From Variovorax paradoxus (GTDB taxonomy: Bacteria > Pseudomonadota > Gammaproteobacteria > Burkholderiales > Burkholderiaceae_C), in contig NZ_CP045644.1 of assembly GCF_009498455.1 (NCBI RefSeq), forward strand, positions 3,537,001-3,601,000: a DNA stretch of 64,000 bases, given 5' to 3'. The position numbers and the translations under genes are program-made. The stretch's first letter is position 1. Each line of letters opens with the position of its first letter. This document shows positions 59,224 through 64,000 of this stretch, in pieces. The notes beneath the pieces are model-generated. The model searched no databases and had not been told where the DNA came from. It saw only the letters and a program-made list of their open reading frames with translations.

Positions 59224-61335
59224 ATGAAGAGAGTTTGTGTGAGCCTCGCGCTCGCCGCCGTGCAGGCAGCGCAGGCGCAATCCGTGCCTGCGTCCGCTGC
59301 CGAAGCGAGTGAGTTGAGCACCGTCAACGTCGAAGCCTCGCGTGCGAACGGCTTCCTGGCCGAGACGGTCGAGGCGGGCACGTTCCGGGGCGCGTCGGTC
59401 ATGGACGTGCCGGCCACGGTCAACACGGTGACGCGCGAGGTGATCGAGCTGCAGGGCGCCACCGGCGTGTACGACGTGCTGCGCAACACGGCCGGCGTGA
59501 CGCGCCAGCAGAACGGCGGCGACACCTTCGACCAGCTCGTGATCCGCGGCATCGCGGTGGAGAACCGCACCAACTACCGCCTCAATGGCGCGCTCGCGAT
59601 TCCCAACGTGTCCGAGATCCCGATGGAGAACAAGGAGCGCGTCGAAGTGCTCAAGGGCGCATCGGCGCTGTACTACGGCTTCACCACGCCGGCGGGGGTC
59701 ATCAACTTCGTCACCAAGCGCGCGGGGCGCACGCCCGTGACCTCGCTCGGGATGAGCGTCGACAACCAGGGCGGGCTGCAGGGGCAGGTCGACATCGGCC
59801 GGCAGTTCGGCGAGAACAACCAGTTCGGCGTGCGGCTGAACGCGGCCGGCGGCCAACTGGGCTCGACGATCGATGGTGTCGACGGCGACCGAAAATTCGT
59901 CTCGGCCGCGCTCGACTGGCGCGTGAACCGGCGGCTCACGCTCAAGGCCGACATCGAGCACTACCGCAAGCGCATCACCGAGCAGGCCGGCATCGCGCGG
60001 CTCGCGGCCGTGAACGGCGTCATCGCGCTGCCGGCGCTGCCCGATCCGCACAAGCTGCTGGCGCCGCCCTGGGCCGTGTTCGAGGCCGAGGTCACCAACA
60101 CGCAACTGCGCGCCGACTACGCCTTGAGCGACAACTGGGCGATCAGCGTGGAAGCCGGCCATTCCGAGGCCGAGCGCGACCGGCGCCTGGCGCAGTTCAG
60201 CAACTACAACGTGCGCACCGGCATCGGCCGCCTCACGGGCAACGTGCAGCATCTTGAGCAACGCTCCGACTTGCTGCGCACCGAGCTGTTCGGCACCTTC
60301 GCCACCGGCCCGCTGCAGCACGAGCTGACGCTCGGTGCGGCGCGCAGCGACAAGACGCAGGCGCCCGTCTTCCAGCGCAACTTCGGCGGCGCGACCACGC
60401 TGCAGAACCTCTACAACCCCGTGCCCATCGGCGCGCTGGCGCTGAGCGCGATGCCGTCGCGACCCAGCTCCGGCGCACAGGACAGCGAGGAGCTGGGCCT
60501 GTACGCGCTCGACCGCATCACCTTCTCGCCGCAGTGGCAGCTGGTGGCCGGCCTGCGCCACACGCGCTACCAGAGCTGGCAGGGCGCGAGCGCCACGCTG
60601 CCGGCTCTGGACTACAGCGTGCGCAAGACCACGCCGCTGGCCGCGTTGAGCTACAAGTTCACGCCCGACCTCATGGCCTACGTGTCGTACTCGCAGGGCG
60701 TGGAAGAGGGCGAGGTCGCGCCGGCCGGCACCGCCAACCAGAACACACGCATGCCGCCGGGCGTGAGCCGGCAGAAGGAAGTCGGCCTGCGCTGGCTGAC
60801 CGGCAGCGGCACGCTGCTGTCGGGCGCGCTGTTCGACATCGAACGGCCCGGCGCCTACACCGACAGCGCCAACACCTTCGTGGCCAGCGGGCGCCAGCGC
60901 TACCGCGGCTTCGAGGTGTCTGCGCAGGGCCGGTTGACGGCCGCGCTGGCGTGGCAGCTCTCGGGTCAGTGGCTCGACGCCGAGTTCCGCCGCATCAACG
61001 CGCAGTACGACGGCAAGCGACCCGAGAACACGGCGCGCACCACGGCGAGCGCCTTTCTCTCGTACGACATCGCGGCGGTGCCGGGGCTGTCCGTCAACGG
61101 CGGTGCGTACTTCACCGGGCGCCGCCCCATCGACGACCTGAACCAGGGCTTCATCGGCGGCGCGACAGTCTTCGGCCTGGGCGCGCGCTATGTGGCGCAG
61201 TTCATGGGCAAGCGCACCACCTTCCAGCTGAACATCGACAACGTGGGCGACAAGCGCTACTGGTCGGCGGCCGGCACGCGGCTGGCGGTGGGCACGCCGC
61301 GTACGATCAAGGCCCTGGTCAAGATCGATCTTTGA
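59224..61335 (+). CDS. TonB-dependent siderophore receptor
   Basis: A 703-residue outer-membrane receptor without the STN signalling domain, so it is not a transducer. Signal peptide residues 1-18; the TonB box region is LSTVNVEASR; the plug shows MDVPATVNTVTREVIE and GATGVYDVLRNTAGVTRQQN, then KGASALYYGFTTPAGVINFV. The barrel ends TIKALVKIDL; the last residue is Leu, not the usual aromatic. Ligand unknown; catecholate or hydroxamate both possible. A Fur box precedes it, and the reductase fusion gene follows after 75 bp across a terminator-like hairpin. Confidence 0.95.
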   Translation: MKRVCVSLALAAVQAAQAQSVPASAAEASELSTVNVEASRANGFLAETVEAGTFRGASVMDVPATVNTVTREVIELQGATGVYDVLRNTAGVTRQQNGGDTFDQLVIRGIAVENRTNYRLNGALAIPNVSEIPMENKERVEVLKGASALYYGFTTPAGVINFVTKRAGRTPVTSLGMSVDNQGGLQGQVDIGRQFGENNQFGVRLNAAGGQLGSTIDGVDGDRKFVSAALDWRVNRRLTLKADIEHYRKRITEQAGIARLAAVNGVIALPALPDPHKLLAPPWAVFEAEVTNTQLRADYALSDNWAISVEAGHSEAERDRRLAQFSNYNVRTGIGRLTGNVQHLEQRSDLLRTELFGTFATGPLQHELTLGAARSDKTQAPVFQRNFGGATTLQNLYNPVPIGALALSAMPSRPSSGAQDSEELGLYALDRITFSPQWQLVAGLRHTRYQSWQGASATLPALDYSVRKTTPLAALSYKFTPDLMAYVSYSQGVEEGEVAPAGTANQNTRMPPGVSRQKEVGLRWLTGSGTLLSGALFDIERPGAYTDSANTFVASGRQRYRGFEVSAQGRLTAALAWQLSGQWLDAEFRRINAQYDGKRPENTARTTASAFLSYDIAAVPGLSVNGGAYFTGRRPIDDLNQGFIGGATVFGLGARYVAQFMGKRTTFQLNIDNVGDKRYWSAAGTRLAVGTPRTIKALVKIDL

Positions 61336-61351
61336 CTCGTTGAGTGAAGTC

Positions 61352-61367
61352 CCCCGCCGCGGCGGGG
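61352..61367 (+). terminator. Intrinsic terminator-like hairpin after the second TonB receptor
   Basis: CCCCGCCGCGGCGGGG is a 16-bp perfect palindrome, followed by CTTTCTGTTTTT. It is between the receptor and the reductase fusion gene and might partly separate their expression. Confidence 0.6.
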
Positions 61368-61410
61368 CTTTCTGTTTTTCGCTTCCCCTTCTTTCTGCTG
61401 TCTGTTTTTC

Positions 61411-63807
61411 ATGGCCTTGCTGCGTCGCGTCTGGTTCCAGATCCATTGGTTCATCGGCATCACGGCGGGCAGCGTGCTGGTCGTCATCGGCTTGAGCGGC
61501 GCGACGCTGTCGTTCCGCGCCGAGATCACCGACCTGCTGAACCCGACCCCGGCGGCCTCGGCCGCACCCGCATTGGCACCGCCTGCGCTCGTCGCGCGCG
61601 TGCAGGCCGAGATGCCCGGGCGGCGCATTGCGACCGTGGCCGTGTCGACCGAGCCCGGGCGCGCCGCGCGCATCGGCTTTGCGCCGCCGCCCGGCGAGCG
61701 GCGCGGCGAGACGCGCTTCGTCGATGCCGCCACCGGCGCGCTGCTGCCCGATCCCGTGGGCGAGCACTTCTTCGAGTTCGTCGAAGAGCTGCACCGCTGG
61801 CTCCTGCTACCGCGCGACGACGGCAAGCCCATCACCGGTTCTCTGGCCGGCCTGTTGCTGCTGCTCGCGCTGTCGGGCCTGTACCTGCGCTGGCCGCGCC
61901 GCCCCTTCGCGTGGCGCCAGTGGCTGCGCATCGACTTCGCGCTGCGCGGCCGCGCCTTCCTGTGGAACCTGCATGCGGTGGTCGGCACCGTCGCGCTGCT
62001 GGCCTACGTGGTGTCGACCAGCACGGGCATGTACTGGGCCTTCGACGGGCTGCGCAAGGTGGTCGACGGCGCCGTCGGCGAAGCCCGCGTGATGCGCGCC
62101 GAACGCGCACCGGCCGATGCGCCAGTGACGCTCGACCTGGCGCGCGTCTGGCAGGCGTTTGTCGACACCACCGGCGGCGACTGGACCCAGGTGACGCTGC
62201 GGCTGCCCGCGCGCAACGGCACGCAGGTGGAGGCCGTCTACCTGCGCACGAACCCCGAGCACGAGCGCGCGCGCAACCGGCTGTACCTGCAGGCCGCGAC
62301 TGGCGAGACGCTGCGCCACGAACGCTATGCCGACAAGCCGCCCATGGGCCGCTTCGTGAACAGCATCTATCCGCTGCACATGGGCACCTACTGGGGCCTG
62401 CCGGGGCGCATCGTGATGATGCTCACCAGCCTGGGGCTCGCGCTCTTCGCGATCAGCGGCTGGATGATGTACCTCGGCCGGCGCCGCACCGCGAAGGCCG
62501 TGCGCGCCGAGCGTGCGTTACTCGATGCGGCCACGGTGCCCGCGACGGCGAGCGATGCGGGGCAGGTGCTCGTCGCCTTCGCGAGTCAGACCGGCCATGC
62601 CGAGCGCCTCGCGCTGCAGACGGCCAGCGCGCTGCAGGCCGCAGGTGTCGCGGCGGTGGTGCGCCCCGCGTCCGCGTTGAACGCCGATGCGCTGCTGCAT
62701 TTCCGGCAGGTGCTGTGGGTCGCGAGCAGCTTCGGCGAAGGCGATCCGCCCGACAGCGCGCGCGCCTTTGCGCGTGCGTTCGCGCGGCAGGGCGGCCCGG
62801 GCTTGCGCCACCTGCGCTACGGCCTGCTCGCCCTCGGCGACAGCCACTACGCCACCTTCTGCGGCTTCGGCCGCAAGCTCGACCACGACCTGCGCAACCA
62901 GGGCGCGCAGCCGATGTTCCCGATGATCGAAGTGGACGGCGAAGACCCGCTGGCGCTCGCACGTTGGCACGATGCGCTGCGCGAGAGCTTCGGGGTGCGC
63001 GACGCCACGTGGCCTGTGTCGACCGCACCGGCTTTCGATGCCTGGCGGCTCGACGGCCGGCGTTTGCTCAATGCGGGCAGCCAGGGCGATCCGCTGTTCG
63101 AGATCGAACTGCGGCGCGTCGATGGCAATGACGCAGCGAACTGGGCGCCCGGCGCACTGGTCGAGATCGTGCCGCGCCAGATGCACGACGACGGCGCCCC
63201 GGCGCCCGCGCCGCGCAGTTACTCGGTCGCGTCGATTCCGTCCGATGGCGCCGTCCAACTGCTCGTGCGGCAGGCGCGGCACGACAACGGCCTGGGCGTG
63301 GCCTCGGGCTGGCTCACGGTCGGTGCGCCGATGGGCGCAGAACTCGCGCTGCGCCTCGTCGCCAACCCAGGGTTCGCACTGCCTGACGACGCGCGGCCTT
63401 GCGTCTTCATCGGCAACGGCTCGGGCTTCGCGGGCCTGCGCGCGCTGCTGCGCGAGCGTGCACGCCGCGGGCACGGCCGCAACTGGCTGGTGTTCGGCGA
63501 ACGGCACGCCGCGCACGACGGCTTCGGCGCGGAGGAAGTCGCGGCATGGCAGGCCGGCGGTCTCGTGGCGCGTGCCGACTTCGTCTACTCGCGCGACCAG
63601 GCGCAGCGCGTGTACGTGCAGGACCGCCTGCGTGAGTCCGCCGAAGCGCTGAAGCAGTGGGTGGACGAAGAGGGCGCGATCGTCTTCGTGTGCGGCAGCC
63701 TGGAAGGCATGGCGCCGGGCGTGGATGCGGCGCTCACCGAGGTGCTGGGCGAGAGCGGCATGGACGCGCTCATCGCTGAGGGCCGCTACCGCCGCGACGT
63801 GTACTGA
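61411..63807 (+). CDS. PepSY-flavodoxin-ferredoxin reductase fusion (putative ferric-siderophore reductase)
   Basis: A 798-residue three-part membrane protein. Residues 1-370 are a PepSY_TM unit with helices near 10-35, 145-165, 190-215 and 330-355. A flavodoxin domain begins near 385 (VLVAFASQTGHAERLALQTA, WVASSFGEGDPPDSA) and carries FMN. A ferredoxin-NADP reductase-like part follows with RSYSVAS (FAD site), CVFIGNGSGFAGLRALL and FVCGSLEGMAPGVD, ending in RRDVY with the C-terminal aromatic. Electrons would go NADPH-FAD-FMN to haem in the membrane and on to a ferric siderophore. Downstream of a receptor gene. Confidence 0.92.
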   Translation: MALLRRVWFQIHWFIGITAGSVLVVIGLSGATLSFRAEITDLLNPTPAASAAPALAPPALVARVQAEMPGRRIATVAVSTEPGRAARIGFAPPPGERRGETRFVDAATGALLPDPVGEHFFEFVEELHRWLLLPRDDGKPITGSLAGLLLLLALSGLYLRWPRRPFAWRQWLRIDFALRGRAFLWNLHAVVGTVALLAYVVSTSTGMYWAFDGLRKVVDGAVGEARVMRAERAPADAPVTLDLARVWQAFVDTTGGDWTQVTLRLPARNGTQVEAVYLRTNPEHERARNRLYLQAATGETLRHERYADKPPMGRFVNSIYPLHMGTYWGLPGRIVMMLTSLGLALFAISGWMMYLGRRRTAKAVRAERALLDAATVPATASDAGQVLVAFASQTGHAERLALQTASALQAAGVAAVVRPASALNADALLHFRQVLWVASSFGEGDPPDSARAFARAFARQGGPGLRHLRYGLLALGDSHYATFCGFGRKLDHDLRNQGAQPMFPMIEVDGEDPLALARWHDALRESFGVRDATWPVSTAPAFDAWRLDGRRLLNAGSQGDPLFEIELRRVDGNDAANWAPGALVEIVPRQMHDDGAPAPAPRSYSVASIPSDGAVQLLVRQARHDNGLGVASGWLTVGAPMGAELALRLVANPGFALPDDARPCVFIGNGSGFAGLRALLRERARRGHGRNWLVFGERHAAHDGFGAEEVAAWQAGGLVARADFVYSRDQAQRVYVQDRLRESAEALKQWVDEEGAIVFVCGSLEGMAPGVDAALTEVLGESGMDALIAEGRYRRDVY

Positions 63808-64000
63808 TCAGGCGGGCGGAAAGCTCACACCCGGTTCTCCCGCCTGCCAGGGCGCGTACTTGGCCATGGCGCGCGTGAAGAGGTCCGACGCAGTCCAGCC
63901 CGCCAGCCAGGCCTGCAGGCGCGGCCAGGGCTGCGCGTCGAACCAGATTGGGTCGACCATCGCGAACTGGCGCACGAAGGGCATGAGCGCCGCGTCGGCC
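63808..64000 (-). CDS. Glutathione S-transferase-like protein, N-terminus beyond window edge
   Basis: Only the C-terminal 63 residues are in the window, ending GVSFPPA. The visible part has the helical C-terminal domain pattern: ADAALMPFVRQFAMVDPIWF followed by WPRLQAWLAGWTASDLFTRA and MAKYAPWQAGEPG. These match GST-family proteins in which ALMPFVRQ is the N-capping helix region. Convergent with the reductase fusion gene. Substrate and full length are unknown. Confidence 0.75.
   Translation of the reverse strand, partial: ADAALMPFVRQFAMVDPIWFDAQPWPRLQAWLAGWTASDLFTRAMAKYAPWQAGEPGVSFPPA

Noticed and set aside
59179..61794. An 871-codon open frame antisense to the second TonB receptor
   Set aside because: The plus-strand frame has a full receptor pattern from signal peptide to last strand; the antisense product has no recognisable domain.
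1..64000. CRISPR array, insertion sequence, prophage, toxin-antitoxin or secretion system
   Set aside because: No regularly spaced direct repeats, transposase, integrase or phage structural pattern was seen on either strand. The zeta-toxin resemblance of the ATPase at 1880-2392 is only at P-loop family level, with no antitoxin gene beside it.

Overview
The window is strongly GC-rich, gene-dense DNA of a betaproteobacterium, most likely Variovorax or a close relative in the Comamonadaceae. The reasons are two Bug/TctC-type solute receptors (12064-13041, 24497-25486), many LysR/LacI/GntR-regulated catabolic clusters, an ergothioneine egtB-egtD pair, and an inverted-repeat element (10398-10657) of a kind I associate with this family. 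The genus is an inference from gene content, not from a marker gene. I saw no rRNA, tRNA, CRISPR array, transposase or phage gene. Only short stretches near 2630-2770 and 3455-3700 are AT-rich.

Layout. 1-2392: a glycerophosphodiesterase cut by the window edge, a DUF1439 protein, an acetyltransferase and a P-loop kinase-like ATPase with a structured leader. 2393-4104: idi between two AT-rich spacers, then a LysR gene reduced to its DNA-binding half. 4128-10351: a minus-strand cluster of a variant metallo-beta-lactamase-fold hydrolase, an MFS transporter, a GntR regulator and a polar amino-acid-type ABC importer. 10352-17885: a large inverted repeat, an NTF2-like protein diverging from a Crp/Fnr regulator, a Bug receptor, OsmC, a CHRD lipoprotein, an acyl-CoA ligase, an AraC regulator and an SDR. 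17937-24478: a Fur-controlled FecI-FecR-TonB receptor system with three membrane proteins. 24497-30648: a six-gene operon with an intradiol dioxygenase, SDR, BKACE enzyme, quinone-oxidoreductase-like enzyme, cupin and Bug receptor, diverging from a LacI regulator that has two matching operators. 30746-35387: a secreted nuclease, type II NADH dehydrogenase and egtB-egtD.

35392-46198 is the most interesting region. It is a tightly packed ten-gene minus-strand operon in the order pxpA-like, biotin carrier, biotin carboxylase, pxpB-like, pxpC-like, TorT-like binding protein, ABC ATPase, ABC permease, GABA transaminase, succinate-semialdehyde dehydrogenase. It diverges from a LysR regulator with a perfect dyad operator. 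Read as one pathway, the ABC system would import a lactam such as 2-pyrrolidinone, a split urea-carboxylase-like biotin enzyme plus the PxpA-like protein would open it with ATP, and GabT-GabD would carry the resulting omega-amino acid into the TCA cycle. This is a hypothesis from gene content and order.

46434-58967 holds small units: DUF427 with a 2-oxoglutarate dioxygenase, a universal stress protein behind a GNRA-loop hairpin, RluA, an exporter, a ferredoxin/VF530/small basic protein triplet, DUF808, an enoyl-CoA hydratase, and a DUF2817 peptidase-like protein with an MHS transporter and divergent LysR. 59122-63807 is a second iron-uptake unit: a Fur box, a TonB-dependent receptor, and a PepSY-flavodoxin-ferredoxin reductase fusion likely to reduce ferric siderophore. 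The window ends inside a glutathione S-transferase gene.
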